Part shown: one piece after another, positions 33,358 through 43,486 of the stretch
How the letters are laid out: each line of letters starts with the position of its first letter
How positions within the stretch are numbered: the stretch's first letter is position 1
NCBI RefSeq assembly: GCF_020166495.1
Contig: NZ_JAINZS010000006.1
Coordinates: 310,001-374,000 of the forward strand
From: Robertkochia aurantiaca
GTDB lineage: Bacteria; Bacteroidota; Bacteroidia; Flavobacteriales; Flavobacteriaceae
Direction of reading: 5' to 3'
Length of the DNA stretch: 64,000 nucleotides
The notes under the pieces: generated by a model
The model's input: the letters and a program-made list of their open reading frames with translations, nothing else
Database searches by the model: none
Told to the model about the DNA's origin: nothing
Made by a program: the position numbers and the translations under genes

Positions 33358-35487
33358 TCATGCGTCAAGTTTCATAGACAGCTGTATGCGATTTCGCTCC
33401 TTATCGATGTCGAGCACTTTCACCCTGATATGCTGGTGCAAATGAACGATCTCATTGACATCGCTGATATAGCGGTCGGCCATGTTAGATACGTGAACCA
33501 GTCCGCTTTGTTTGATCCCTATGTCAACAAAGCATCCGAAATTGGTGATGTTGTTTACAATGCCCGGCAACTCCTGCCCGGGATACAGATCATCAATGGT
33601 TCTTACATTTTTGTCAAATTCGAATACTTCGGCTTTCTCCCGGGGGTCGAGGCCTGGTTTTTCGAGCTCAGCCAGGATGTCTTTCAGGGTAAGCATTCCT
33701 GTTTTATCATCGACATATTTCGCAGGTTCTATCTGAGCCACCAGCTTTCGGTTTCCGATGAGCTCCCTGATGCTGACACCCAGATCTTTCAGTATCTTCT
33801 GTACCACCGGATACGATTCGGGGTGTACTCCTGAATCGTCGAGCGGATTCTCACCGTCTTTGATGCGCAGAAACCCTGCAGCCTGTTCGAATGCCTTGCC
33901 TCCAAGTCTCGGAACCTCGAGAAGTTGCTTCCGGTTTTCAAAACCTCCGTTTTCACTTCGCCATGCGATGATATTTTCTGCCAGCTTTTCTCCGATCCCT
34001 GATACATAGCTCAGCAAGGGTTTACTCGCTGTGTTGAGGTTCACCCCGACTTTGTTTACGCAGCTTCCGACCACCCGGTTCAGTTCTTCTTTTAGTTTAT
34101 TCTGATCCACATCATGCTGATATTGTCCGACCCCGATCGATTTCGGATCTATCTTAACGAGCTCGGCCAGCGGATCGGCCAGCCTTCGTCCTATGGATAC
34201 GGCGCCCCTTACGGTGACATCGTAATTCGGAAATTCTTCCCGGGCCACCGAAGAGGCTGAGTATACAGAGGCCCCTGCTTCATTGACCACGAATACCTGC
34301 AGGTCCCGGTCGAAGCGAATGCGTTTCACCAGTTGTTCGGTTTCCCTTGAAGCGGTACCGTTACCGATGGCGATGGCTTCGATCTTATATGAGTTCACCA
34401 GGGAGCTGATCTTTTTCATCGCCATGGTGCTTTCCTTTTGAGGAGGGTGCGGATAAATATTTTCGTTATGGAGTAATTGTCCATTTTCATCCAGGCAGAC
34501 CACTTTACAACCGCTTCGGTAACCCGGATCGATGGCCAGGATGCGCTTTTCGCCCAGCGGGGCTCCCAGAAGTAACTGTTCCAGGTTTTTGGCAAAAACA
34601 GCAATAGCGGTTTCCTCTGCTTTTTCCCTTGCCTGGTTGAGGGCTTCTTTCGAGAGCGCAGGCTCCAGAAGTCGCTTCCATGCATCTTCGGCAGCTTTAC
34701 GAACTTCATCGGCTCCACCGTGTTGAGCGCGAATCACCCGCCTTTCAATCTTTTCAAGGGCCTGATCCGTATCGATCTTTACAGATAGTCTGATCACACC
34801 TTCCTTTTCAGCTCTTAAGATGGCCAGCAGCCGGTGAGACGGACAGCGGTTCAGGGGTTCAGACCAGTCGAAATAATCCCTGAAACGGGCAGCTTCTTCA
34901 CTGTCTTTTTTCGAACTGATTACCCTGGTGGTCAGCAGGGCATGTCTTTCGTAGATCTTGCGTAGGTCATTCCTGATGGCGATTCGTTCGTTGATCCATT
35001 GAGCGATGATGTCACGGGCTCCCTGAAGTGCCTCTTCCACACTGTTCAACTCGTCGTTAATAAACCGCAAAGCCGCCGCTTCCGGGTCGGGTGTGTTCTG
35101 GGCCATGATCATCTTCGCCAGGGGCTCCAGTCCTGATTCCCTGGCCTTGTCGGCCCTGGTTTTCCGGGTCTTTTTATACGGAAGGTAAAGGTCTTCGAGT
35201 TCGTTCAGGTCGTAACAGGCTTCAATCTGTTTCTTCAGTTCAGGGTCAAGAGCGTCCTGCTCTTTGATGGCCTGTATGATCGTTGTTTTTCGCTTTTCGA
35301 TTTCTTCATAGGACTTCTTGAGCTTTTCGATCTCAGTGATGGCCACTTCATCGAGATTTCCGGTTGCTTCCTTTCGGTATCTCGCGATGAAGGGAATGGT
35401 GCTGTCTGCATTGAGCAGGTCGACCGTATTCGACACAGCCTTTTCAGGGGCATTGACCTGTTTGGTGATAAATTGTATAAGGGTCAT
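33358..35487 (-). CDS. tex: Tex-family S1 RNA-binding protein
   Basis: A 709-residue protein starting at ATG 35487 (MTLIQFITKQVNAPEKAVSNTVDLL); a frame to 35607 would overlap the deacetylase gene and carries unrelated residues. Domain order: N-terminal helical (EEIEKRKTTIIQAIKEQDAL), YqgF/RNase-H-like (ILAIDPGYRSGCKVVCLDENG), helix-hairpin-helix (LNTASKPLLSYVSGIGEKLAENII) and C-terminal S1 (LPGIVNNITNFGCFVDIGIKQSGLVHVSNM). Tex acts in transcription and RNA handling; its exact role is unsettled. It follows the deacetylase gene by ten bases, so the two are co-transcribed. Confidence 0.95.
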   Translation of the reverse strand: MTLIQFITKQVNAPEKAVSNTVDLLNADSTIPFIARYRKEATGNLDEVAITEIEKLKKSYEEIEKRKTTIIQAIKEQDALDPELKKQIEACYDLNELEDLYLPYKKTRKTRADKARESGLEPLAKMIMAQNTPDPEAAALRFINDELNSVEEALQGARDIIAQWINERIAIRNDLRKIYERHALLTTRVISSKKDSEEAARFRDYFDWSEPLNRCPSHRLLAILRAEKEGVIRLSVKIDTDQALEKIERRVIRAQHGGADEVRKAAEDAWKRLLEPALSKEALNQAREKAEETAIAVFAKNLEQLLLGAPLGEKRILAIDPGYRSGCKVVCLDENGQLLHNENIYPHPPQKESTMAMKKISSLVNSYKIEAIAIGNGTASRETEQLVKRIRFDRDLQVFVVNEAGASVYSASSVAREEFPNYDVTVRGAVSIGRRLADPLAELVKIDPKSIGVGQYQHDVDQNKLKEELNRVVGSCVNKVGVNLNTASKPLLSYVSGIGEKLAENIIAWRSENGGFENRKQLLEVPRLGGKAFEQAAGFLRIKDGENPLDDSGVHPESYPVVQKILKDLGVSIRELIGNRKLVAQIEPAKYVDDKTGMLTLKDILAELEKPGLDPREKAEVFEFDKNVRTIDDLYPGQELPGIVNNITNFGCFVDIGIKQSGLVHVSNMADRYISDVNEIVHLHQHIRVKVLDIDKERNRIQLSMKLDA

Positions 35488-35497
35488 ACTTGTGTTT

Positions 35498-36400
35498 TTA
35501 GAAATATAGTTCGCGGGCAAGCCTGAAGGTATTGGCATGGGCCTCGACGATCGTCTTGATCTCAGGAGAATAACCGCCTCCCATGCTACACTGAACGGGT
35601 ATGCCATGGCTGAGACAACTGTTCAGTACCATGGCATCCCGCTCTTTACATCCTTGCAGGCTGAGTCCCAGTTTTCCCAGTTTGTCTCCTGTGATCACGT
35701 CAACTCCGCAAAGATAGAAGATGAAACCGGGTTTGACCTTCTCTATGAGTTGGCCCAGATGGTTCTCCAGGATCCTGAGATAAGTCCCGTCATCTGTTCC
35801 GTCTTCCAGGGGGATGTCGAGATCGCTTTTTTCCTTGCGGAAGGGGTAGTTGTTCTTTCCGTGCATGGAAAAGGTGAAAACTCTTTCCTCCCCTGCAAAT
35901 ATTTCTGCCGTTCCATTACCCTGGTGTACATCGAGATCGATGATAAGGATCTTTTTCGCCTGTTGCTTTTCCAACAGCTCATAGGCTGCGATCGCCTGGT
36001 CGTTGAGCAGGCAGAAGGCTTCTCCGTGCCCGCGGTATGCATGATGGGTGCCACCGGCAATGTTCATGGCAATACCATGATCTCTGGCGTACTCGGTTCC
36101 TTTGATGGTTCCACCGGCTATGGTGATCTCTCTCTCCACTAGTTCGGCAGATAGGGGAAATCCCGTTTTGCGTACTTCGCTGGGTTTCAGTTCCAGCCTG
36201 GTAAGACGCTCAAAATAGTCACGGTGGTGAGCCCTGAGTATTTGTTCACTTTCAGCGGGTTCAGGTTCAAAAAAATTCTCTTCCTCACAGGTTCCCTCAT
36301 GAATCAACTGCTTTGGCAGGAGTTCGTACTTGATCATGGGAAAGCGGTGACCCTCGGGTAGGGGATGCTTGTAGATGGGATGGTAAGCGATCTTGAGCAT
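35498..36400 (-). CDS. HDAC-like (class II type) deacetylase
   Basis: A 300-residue protein with the arginase/deacetylase fold. Motifs: GGTHHAYRGHGEAFCLLNDQAIAA (active-site His pair), ILIIDLDVHQGNGTAEIF (zinc-binding Asp and His), FIFYLCGVDVITGD (second zinc Asp) and SMGGGYSPEI. All zinc ligands and the catalytic His-His-Asp are present. In bacteria such enzymes deacetylate acetylpolyamines or other small acetyl amides. First gene of a two-gene unit with tex. Confidence 0.92.
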   Translation of the reverse strand: MLKIAYHPIYKHPLPEGHRFPMIKYELLPKQLIHEGTCEEENFFEPEPAESEQILRAHHRDYFERLTRLELKPSEVRKTGFPLSAELVEREITIAGGTIKGTEYARDHGIAMNIAGGTHHAYRGHGEAFCLLNDQAIAAYELLEKQQAKKILIIDLDVHQGNGTAEIFAGEERVFTFSMHGKNNYPFRKEKSDLDIPLEDGTDDGTYLRILENHLGQLIEKVKPGFIFYLCGVDVITGDKLGKLGLSLQGCKERDAMVLNSCLSHGIPVQCSMGGGYSPEIKTIVEAHANTFRLARELYF

Positions 36401-36849
36401 AGATAAAGCTGAGTTTCCGCGATGGTTACGCGAAGATAGCCGTTTAAGGGCGGTTATAAAAGAGGAAAAACTGTAATCCGGTTTACTGATCTGAAAGGGT
36501 TATTTATTACGACGGCCCATCCGGAAGTGGGATGTTTTTTGGTACAGACACGATGTTAACGACCCCTTCCGCTTTTGCCTTTGGCAAAACCACCTTCCCC
36601 TGACCAGGGGAAGGAGCTTGTATTATTATATTGCCGGGTACGTGATTTTACGCTATGATATTGCTTTTTCAGAAATAATCTTCCTCTATCAAAGGATAAG
36701 GAGTCGCACGAAATTCAATTATAACCATCTGCTTATTTTCTGAGGTTATAACGAAATCACAGCCACTTATGCCATTCAAAAAGCAGGTCGACTACCTTCC
36801 TTGAAAAGGTGAGGGTAGTCATACCTTTTAAAATAGGATTGGATATTTT
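36401..36849. repeat. 450-base gap with three hairpin-forming palindromes
   Basis: No gene is supported here. Three palindromes are visible: TTTTGCC/GGCAAAA (36573-36589), CCTTCCCCTG/CAGGGGAAGG (36593-36614) and GACTACC/GGTAGTC near 36790-36820. The middle two are adjacent and of the type found as dispersed elements in flavobacterial intergenic DNA; the third may function as a weak terminator downstream of metG. Confidence 0.5.
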
Positions 36850-38928
36850 TTAACTGATGATGGTCCCATTGGTAACTCCGGCTTCGTCAGGATTTACGAA
36901 TACCAGTTTACCCTCCTTGTTTTCGGTCATCAGGATCATTCCCTGGCTTTCGACACCTCTGAGTTTGCGGGGTGCCAGATTCACCAGAACGGTAACCTGT
37001 TTTCCGATGATGTCTTCGGGTTTGAAGCTCTTCGCGATACCTGAAACCACCGTGCGGGTGTCTATTCCCGTATCAACCTTTAAAACCAGTAGCTTATCGG
37101 CCTTGGGCATTTTTTCGGCTTCGATGATCGTGCCTACCCGCAGGTCCATTTTAGTGAAATCATCAAAGGTGGAGGTTTCTTTTTGAGGTTCAGCGGTTTT
37201 GTTCGCAGCTTCGTTCATCTTTTTGGTGTTTTCCAGTTTTTCGAGTTGTTCACTAACGTCTTTGTCTTCTATCTTACTGAAGAGCAATTCAGCTTTTCCG
37301 AGCACAGTACCTGATGGGATCAGGGCTTCTGCCTCAGTAACAGCCTTCCAGTCGGGAGTGAATTCCTTTTCCGGACTGAGCATGGCTTTCAGTTTGGCTG
37401 AGGTAAAAGGGAGCAGGGGTTCGCTGACCACGGCAAGTGCGGCAGTAATCTGAATGGCGACATACATAATGCTTTGTACCCTTTCAGGATCGGTTTTGAT
37501 CTGTTTCCAAGGCTCTTCATCGGCCAGGTATTTGTTTCCGAGGCGGGCAAGGTTCATCAGTTGCTGACTGGCCTCTCTGAAGCGATAATTTTCTATGGCC
37601 TTTCCGATCAGGGCGGGTGCCTTTTGCACCTCTTCCAGGGTTTGCCTGTCGATCTCCTGCAGGGAACCGGCTTCGGGAACCTTCCCGTCATAGTATTTCT
37701 GAGTCAGTACCATCACGCGGTTCACGAAGTTTCCGAAGATGGCTACCAGCTCGTTGTTGTTCCTGGCCTGAAAATCCTTCCAGGTGAAATCGTTGTCTTT
37801 TGTCTCCGGGGCATTTGCAGTGAGAGTGTACCGAAGTACGTCTTCACGCCCGGGGAAATCTTCCAGGTATTCATGCAGCCATACCGCCCAGTTCTTGGAA
37901 GTTGAAAGCTTTTGTCCTTCAAGATTCAGAAATTCGTTGGCCGGTACATTCTCAGGCAGCACATAGTCGCCATGGGCATGAAGCATGACCGGGAATATCA
38001 CACAGTGAAAAACGATATTGTCTTTTCCTATGAAATGAACAAGTTTGGTGTCTTTATCTTTCCAGTACGGCTCCCAGTCTTTTCCTTCTCTCTCTGCCCA
38101 TTCTTTGGTAGAGGAGATATAACCGATAGGAGCATCGAACCATACATATAAAACCTTGCCTTCTCCGCCTTTCACCGGAACGGGAATCCCCCAGTCAAGG
38201 TCACGGGTAACCGCCCTGGGTTTCAATCCCTCATCGATCCAGCTTTTAACTTGTCCGTACACATTGGGTTTCCAGTCTGCCTTATGGCCAACCAGTATCC
38301 ATTCTTTCAGGAAGTCCTGGTAACGGTCAAGCGGTAAAAACCAGTGTCTGGTTTCTCTGAGTACGGGCTTGCTGCCGGTAATGGTCGATTTCGGATCGAT
38401 AAGATCGGTGGCGTTCAGCGAGCTTCCGCAGCTTTCGCACTGATCACCGTAAGCCTCGGGATTGCCGCATCGCGGACAGGTACCTGTAACAAAACGGTCT
38501 GCCAGGAATTGATGGGCTTCTTCGTCATATAACTGCTCGGTAACCTCTTCAATAAAATCATCCTGACCATGCAGTTTGGTGAAGAAGTCTGAAGCGGTCT
38601 TATGATGAACCGGAGCTGAGGTGCGTGAATAATTGTCGAAAGCGATACCAAAACGCTCAAAGGAATCCTTTATCAGGGAATGGTATTTGTCGATGATCTG
38701 CATGGGGGTGACCCCTTCTTTTTTAGCCTTCATCGGAATGGCGACCCCGTGTTCGTCACTTCCGCATATAAAGGCGACATCATGACCTTTTAGTCTGAGG
38801 TATCTTGCGTAGATATCTGCCGGCACATAAACCCCGGCCAGGTGTCCTATGTGTATGGGCCCGTTGGTGTATGGCAGGGCAGCAGTGATGGTATAACGTT
38901 GATGGTTCTGCGTGCTTTCTTTTGACAT
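36850..38928 (-). CDS. metG: methionyl-tRNA synthetase with C-terminal tRNA-binding domain
   Basis: A 692-residue class I synthetase charging tRNA-Met. HIGH motif at 26-29 ([10 protein letters not shown]); zinc knuckle [23 protein letters not shown]-type loop KLSTSKNW. The C-terminal EMAP/Trbp111-like domain ([32 protein letters not shown] ... [16 protein letters not shown]) helps bind tRNA and dimerise. A -7 box lies just upstream of the start. Full length, single gene. Confidence 0.97.
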   Translation of the reverse strand: MSKESTQNHQRYTITAALPYTNGPIHIGHLAGVYVPADIYARYLRLKGHDVAFICGSDEHGVAIPMKAKKEGVTPMQIIDKYHSLIKDSFERFGIAFDNYSRTSAPVHHKTASDFFTKLHGQDDFIEEVTEQLYDEEAHQFLADRFVTGTCPRCGNPEAYGDQCESCGSSLNATDLIDPKSTITGSKPVLRETRHWFLPLDRYQDFLKEWILVGHKADWKPNVYGQVKSWIDEGLKPRAVTRDLDWGIPVPVKGGEGKVLYVWFDAPIGYISSTKEWAEREGKDWEPYWKDKDTKLVHFIGKDNIVFHCVIFPVMLHAHGDYVLPENVPANEFLNLEGQKLSTSKNWAVWLHEYLEDFPGREDVLRYTLTANAPETKDNDFTWKDFQARNNNELVAIFGNFVNRVMVLTQKYYDGKVPEAGSLQEIDRQTLEEVQKAPALIGKAIENYRFREASQQLMNLARLGNKYLADEEPWKQIKTDPERVQSIMYVAIQITAALAVVSEPLLPFTSAKLKAMLSPEKEFTPDWKAVTEAEALIPSGTVLGKAELLFSKIEDKDVSEQLEKLENTKKMNEAANKTAEPQKETSTFDDFTKMDLRVGTIIEAEKMPKADKLLVLKVDTGIDTRTVVSGIAKSFKPEDIIGKQVTVLVNLAPRKLRGVESQGMILMTENKEGKLVFVNPDEAGVTNGTIIS

Positions 38929-38948
38929 TATGCTTATCGATTAAGCCA

Positions 38949-38956
38949 CAAAAATA
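38949..38956 (-). promoter_or_regulatory. -7 promoter box of metG
   Basis: Minus strand TATTTTTG (plus CAAAAATA), 20 bases before the ATG. Confidence 0.45.
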
Positions 38957-39024
38957 CACAATTTACGGGCAGAACTGCTAACGGGAAAGCTTCGAAGTTT
39001 TACAGGGTTCTTCCTCAGGAAAAT

Positions 39025-40695
39025 CTAAGAGATCACCACCGATTTGCTGTAGATCTTACCTCCCATCGAAATGCTGTAGATATACTGTCCGCGGCTCAGT
39101 TGGGCACCGGTCGCCTGTTGCAGGTCCAACTTATGCCTTCCTTCTGTGACCATCTCATTTCTAAGGGTTCCGATATTTTGCCCCAGTATATTGAATAAGC
39201 GTACCACCAGGTGTGCTGCCTGCGGTACTGTATAATTGATATATACAGCTTTATCAGGTCCGTAGGAAGGGAAATGCTCGAAAGTGATCCCATCTTCCTG
39301 TGGAAGGGGTTCTTCGGCCAGATCGTCTTCCGACGGAACTTCACCACTTTCAATAATGGTATTATCATCGGTGGAGCAGGGAAGTCCCAGTCCGAGTAGG
39401 GTGGAAGGCCGTCCTAAAAGGGCTGTTGAGACCAGGTTGCGATCGATGCAGAGCCACTCTGCCATTACAGAGGCGTAAACGTCTCTGAAGTCGACGGTGT
39501 GCTGCATGTTCCCGCCCCGAATGAGTTGATCGAGCGCCGGATGCTCCCCGATAAAGCCCTGACCTTCTATTCCGGGTCCGAAGAGCATAACCGGTGCGGC
39601 TGTACCGTGATCGGTACCATAAGAGCCATTTTCGAATACCCTTCTTCCGAATTCAGAAAAGGTCATGCTCAAAGCACGTTTCTCCATCCCGGTGGCAGCC
39701 AGGTCCTGGTAGAAGGATTTTACGGAATCAGACAGTTCAGTAAGAAGCGCCTTATGACGCTCCGGTTGCGCAGAATGAGTGTCAAAACCTGAAATACTGA
39801 CCATGTATATCTTGGTTCCCAGTCCGCCCTTTATGAGTCTGGCAACAGTTGCGAGCTGCCTTGCGAGTGATCCCTGGGGATATTCCACAGCATTGTTCGC
39901 CGGCTGGAAAGCATTGAAAATAGTACCGGAATATTCATAGGTAGTATTTATGGAACCACGCAGAAAATACAGTTGATCTTCGTAAGTACAATCGGGTATC
40001 AGATCGGTCAGGCTGTGTACCACACCTTCCTCTGCGATACGCTCAAGCTCCGTGACATTATTGATGGTAAAGGCATAATTGACATCGTCACCCTGAAAGA
40101 TCAGGTTCCCGATATTTCCAACTTGTATCGCTGCAGGGTCGGGCGGCGGATTTAACAGGTAATTGCTGAAATCTCCGTGATTGTCAAAATACCTGCCGAA
40201 CCACCCGGTCTGGGTATCATTGTTCGTATCGGTAGAGGCGAAGATATCTGAGGAACTGAAATGAGAAAGATTGTGATTCTCATAACCGACCCCGTGTACG
40301 ACCTTCATGCCCCCTTCACCCCATAACGGCTGCAGGCCTTCCATGAAATCGGGCATATAGAAATCATCATTCAATCGCAGCAGGTTGTTGAAGGGAATAT
40401 GGATCTTTGGTCGGAACTGGGCATATCGGTCAAAATCGTAGACCGGAACAATGGTGTTGAGCCCGTCATTCCCGCCGTTCAGTCTTATAAGGACTAATAT
40501 CTTATCGTTTTCTGAAGTATTCAAAGCGGCAGTCAGTGGAGAAGGTCGAGAGGCAGAGAGCGCATTTCCTCCCAATAGCATAGAGCCTGATCCTGCCAGT
40601 CCGAGGGCTTGTAAAAAGGCTCTCCGGCTCCATTTTTCATGCTCTTCATCATGTTTCTGCCTGTTATTGTCAGGGGTGAAATCGGAAATACACAT
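39025..40695 (-). CDS. DUF1501 protein with Tat signal and putative type IX sorting tail
   Basis: A 556-residue protein. After a 20-residue charged lead, a twin-arginine signal (KWSRRAFLQALGLAGSGSMLL, R24/R25). The body fits DUF1501: LVLIRLNGGNDGLNTIVPVYD, MKVVHGVGYENHNLSHFSSSDIF, IYMVSISGFDTHSAQPERH, MTFSEFGRRVFENGSYGTDHGTAAPVMLFG. The last 85 residues (VYINYTVPQAAHLVVRLFNILGQNIGTLRNEMV ... SRGQYIYSISMGGKIYSKSVVIS) are typical of T9SS type-A C-terminal domains. So it looks exported by Tat and then sent across the outer membrane. Its start lies six bases after the DUF1800 stop: one operon. Confidence 0.9.
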   Translation of the reverse strand: MCISDFTPDNNRQKHDEEHEKWSRRAFLQALGLAGSGSMLLGGNALSASRPSPLTAALNTSENDKILVLIRLNGGNDGLNTIVPVYDFDRYAQFRPKIHIPFNNLLRLNDDFYMPDFMEGLQPLWGEGGMKVVHGVGYENHNLSHFSSSDIFASTDTNNDTQTGWFGRYFDNHGDFSNYLLNPPPDPAAIQVGNIGNLIFQGDDVNYAFTINNVTELERIAEEGVVHSLTDLIPDCTYEDQLYFLRGSINTTYEYSGTIFNAFQPANNAVEYPQGSLARQLATVARLIKGGLGTKIYMVSISGFDTHSAQPERHKALLTELSDSVKSFYQDLAATGMEKRALSMTFSEFGRRVFENGSYGTDHGTAAPVMLFGPGIEGQGFIGEHPALDQLIRGGNMQHTVDFRDVYASVMAEWLCIDRNLVSTALLGRPSTLLGLGLPCSTDDNTIIESGEVPSEDDLAEEPLPQEDGITFEHFPSYGPDKAVYINYTVPQAAHLVVRLFNILGQNIGTLRNEMVTEGRHKLDLQQATGAQLSRGQYIYSISMGGKIYSKSVVIS

Positions 40696-40701
40696 AGCCG
40701 C

Positions 40702-42147
40702 TTATTTAAGTTGAAATTCTGGTTGTTTGATCAGGTGTTGCAACAACATGAACACCTGTGAGGGAACTTCCATCCAGGTAAGGTTCCATGCGCCGCTTTC
40801 GAAGTACTGGGGTTGTATGATGCTTTTAAATATATCTGAGGTGATACCGTAATCTTCTTCAGAGTGAAAACCTTTCGGCAACAGGCTGTCGGTGATCGTT
40901 CGGCTGATCAGGTCGGGGTCGTTATTGCTGTATCCGCCCATCAGGTCTACTACAAAGGTTCTGAATTGCTCTTCGTCGGCAGCAAAACGGTCGTTAAGGT
41001 AAAACTCCAGCATTTTCCAACGTCCCAGCAGGGTGCTGGGTCCGATCCATTTTCTGTCCCGCTGCCAGCCGGCCACATCGACAGGGTTAAAAAAGTCCTG
41101 CCCGATAATTCTGCAGATATTGGCCCCGTCGTTCAGGGTGAGGTCGTCGTAGGCAAACCCCGTTTCCCTTATGAATCCGAGAAAGATATCGTAATGGCTT
41201 TTGATGATAACGCCCCTTGCTTCAGGGTCATAGAAATGAGCTGAAGCGAATAACTGCTCTAAAACGGGGGCCAGTTCAAAGTTTGCACTGACCATGGTGT
41301 TTGCCAATGCATTGGTGATCTCAGGTATCTGCGTCGGATTCACAAAGAATTCGTAAAGCTTTCCGCAGATAAACCCGGCAATAAGTTCTCCCTTTTGAGC
41401 GAACAGGATATCTATCACATCGTCATAATTCCAGTTTCCGGTTTGTTCGAATATGGTCTTGGTGCCGGTATCAAAGCTGTTCTCGTTAAAGACGATCGCT
41501 CCGCATCCCTCCTGCCTGTCTGTATAACCGGTGAGGGCCCTGGCTGTTTCCTGTATGTCTGCTTCGGTATACCCGTTTCCTTCTCCCAGGGTGAACAGCT
41601 CATAGAGCTCGCGGGCATAATTTTCGTTAGGTCTGCCTTTCCCGCTCTGTAAACCATTCAGATATACCAGCATGGCCGGTGAAAGACCGATCTCATGTAC
41701 AAAAGTCTTGAAGTTTCCCAGCGAATGGGTTTGCAGGGTTTTGAAATATTGATAGAGGTAAGACGGACAGTTATACTCTCTGTATTCTGTTACGAAGTGA
41801 TTGAACCAGAAAAAGCTCAGCCGGTCTCTGAGGTCATTGCTGATAAGCTGGTTCAGGTATGTGGTGCTGAAGTCATTGTAATGCTCCCTTTTCAGAGCGC
41901 CGTTGTCATCGGGATAAAAGGTATTATCCCAGAATGCCCATTCAGGTTCTGGTAATAGTGGCTTTGAGATGGCTTCCTGTATTTTTTCGGCAGCGAGCTG
42001 TGAGGCATTCTTTCCCAGGTGTTGCTGCAGGTTGTTATGGTTGTCTCCAAATCCCGTACGTCTGAAAAAATGTGCCAGGTCGTCAATAGTTAATGCTTGC
42101 TGGTACGGAGCCAGGGAACTCAGATTACAGTTGGTAGTCTCAAACAT
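40702..42147 (-). CDS. DUF1800-family protein
   Basis: A 481-residue protein: LTIDDLAHFFRRTGFG at the start (DUF1800 hallmark), RDRLSFFWFNHFVTEYREYN, GRPNENYARELYELFTLGEGNGYTEADIQETARALTGYTDRQ, SHYDIFLGFIRETGF. The family of 450-600 residues is always found beside DUF1501 genes, as here. No signal peptide is obvious. Function unknown, but the pair is thought to act on extracellular material in Bacteroidota. Confidence 0.88.
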   Translation of the reverse strand: MFETTNCNLSSLAPYQQALTIDDLAHFFRRTGFGDNHNNLQQHLGKNASQLAAEKIQEAISKPLLPEPEWAFWDNTFYPDDNGALKREHYNDFSTTYLNQLISNDLRDRLSFFWFNHFVTEYREYNCPSYLYQYFKTLQTHSLGNFKTFVHEIGLSPAMLVYLNGLQSGKGRPNENYARELYELFTLGEGNGYTEADIQETARALTGYTDRQEGCGAIVFNENSFDTGTKTIFEQTGNWNYDDVIDILFAQKGELIAGFICGKLYEFFVNPTQIPEITNALANTMVSANFELAPVLEQLFASAHFYDPEARGVIIKSHYDIFLGFIRETGFAYDDLTLNDGANICRIIGQDFFNPVDVAGWQRDRKWIGPSTLLGRWKMLEFYLNDRFAADEEQFRTFVVDLMGGYSNNDPDLISRTITDSLLPKGFHSEEDYGITSDIFKSIIQPQYFESGAWNLTWMEVPSQVFMLLQHLIKQPEFQLK

Positions 42148-42384
42148 GGGCAGGTCAGCTTCTTTGGGTTGATCGGTATAAGGGACTTCAGTTATTTCTT
42201 AGTTATATACGGCCGCAAACCGCCGGTCAGATGGCAGTTAAAGTAAATAATATTTGTCGATTATTTGTATGGTTCCAACGTTAAATTACTAATATTCTGA
42301 TCATTGCATCTATATTTGTTGTGAATTCCTTCAAAAAGTATATAAACTTTCTTCCTGTTGGGGTAAGACTTTTTTAAAAGATCT

Positions 42385-42744
42385 ATGGCTGTTCACAACC
42401 AATACGGAAAACTGGCTGAGTCCCTGGCCTGTGATCTGGTGATTCAAAAGGGGTACACTGTTCTGGAACGGAATTACAGATTTGACCGTGCGGAAGCCGA
42501 CATCATTGCTCGCGACGGTGACCGCCTGGTTTGTATCGAGGTGAAGGCACGCTCAAGGTTGAAATACGGACTTCCTCAGGAAGCTGTCACGCGCAGCAAG
42601 ATCAGGCAGCTGGTAAAAGTTATGCACCATTTTGTCACCGAACGTGATATCAAACAAGAGGTACGTTTTGATATCATTGCGGTGTCGGGGAAGGGTAAAA
42701 CCCTGGAGATCGAGCATATAGAAGATGCATTTTATTACTTTTAA
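42385..42744 (+). CDS. yraN: YraN-family (UPF0102) endonuclease-like protein
   Basis: A 119-residue protein with the PD-(D/E)xK-like core: HNQYGKLAESLACDLVIQKGYTVLERNYRFDRAEADIIARDGDRLVCIEVKARSRLKYG, with Glu in LAESLA, Asp in EADII and EVK. It ends YYF. Normal family length. The family is restriction-nuclease-like but of unproven role. It faces divergently from the DUF1800 gene and precedes an ACT-like gene. Confidence 0.92.
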   Translation: MAVHNQYGKLAESLACDLVIQKGYTVLERNYRFDRAEADIIARDGDRLVCIEVKARSRLKYGLPQEAVTRSKIRQLVKVMHHFVTERDIKQEVRFDIIAVSGKGKTLEIEHIEDAFYYF

Positions 42745-42780
42745 TTGTTGTATTTGTAACTTTAAGTTTGAAATTTACCA

Positions 42781-42788
42781 TACTTTTG
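42781..42788 (+). promoter_or_regulatory. -7 promoter box before the ACT-like gene
   Basis: TACTTTTG fits TAnnTTTG, 31 bases before ATG 42819. Confidence 0.4.
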
Positions 42789-42818
42789 TGTTTTAAGTGA
42801 TAAAAATCCTGAGATACC

Positions 42819-43475
42819 ATGAAAACCATCTCTTCTGTTGTAGAGAATTACATCAAATCGAAACCTTTTCTTCAGAGTGCTCTTTCACAGGGTATTATTA
42901 ATCTTACCTCGCTCTCAAGAGTGATAAAGCCGGATATTGAAGTGAAGCTGGGCAAGGAAGTGAGGAACGGTGCTATTGTCATGGCACTAAAAAGGCTTTC
43001 GAGCGATCTTGAATTCAGAAGTACACACAGGATCCTGAAAGTGCTTAAAAATCTTGGGGAAATCACAGTGAGGTCCTCGCTTACCGATTATACATTCCTG
43101 ATCTCAGACACCATTATGAGCCGGCAGGCCGAATTGCTCAAGCACATCGATAACCAGGATGTGTTCTATACGTCTTCACGCGGGGTGAATGAGATCAACA
43201 TAGTGGTGAGTGATACCATGAATAAAACGGTCGAAAAGATCTTCGAAAAGGAAAAATGCACCCGCAAGGAGAGCGACCTGTCTTCTATAAGTGTGAAGCT
43301 TCCGGAAGATAACGTCAATGTTCCGGGGGTATATTACTTCATTTTCCAGCGACTTGCATGGGAAGGGATCGGTATCAATGAGGTGATCTCGACCACTAAT
43401 GAATTCACCATTATCGTACAGGAAGCTCAGATCGATAAGGCCTTCCGTGTCATCAAAGACCTGAAGTCGCTGTAG
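42819..43475 (+). CDS. ACT-like regulatory-domain protein (aspartate-kinase-related)
   Basis: A 218-residue protein. The N-terminal 60 residues are helical, the middle VRNGAIVMALKRLSSDLE and the last 90 residues (DLSSISVKLPEDNVNVPGVYYFIFQRLAWEGIGINEVISTTNEFTIIVQEAQIDKAFRVIKDL) have the pattern of an ACT domain like those of aspartate kinase. There is no kinase domain, so it may be a free-standing amino-acid sensor. This group is common in Bacteroidota and often annotated as aspartate kinase by similarity. Ends 12 bases before the convergent mfd. Confidence 0.75.
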   Translation: MKTISSVVENYIKSKPFLQSALSQGIINLTSLSRVIKPDIEVKLGKEVRNGAIVMALKRLSSDLEFRSTHRILKVLKNLGEITVRSSLTDYTFLISDTIMSRQAELLKHIDNQDVFYTSSRGVNEINIVVSDTMNKTVEKIFEKEKCTRKESDLSSISVKLPEDNVNVPGVYYFIFQRLAWEGIGINEVISTTNEFTIIVQEAQIDKAFRVIKDLKSL

Positions 43476-43486
43476 CGTCTGCCCGA

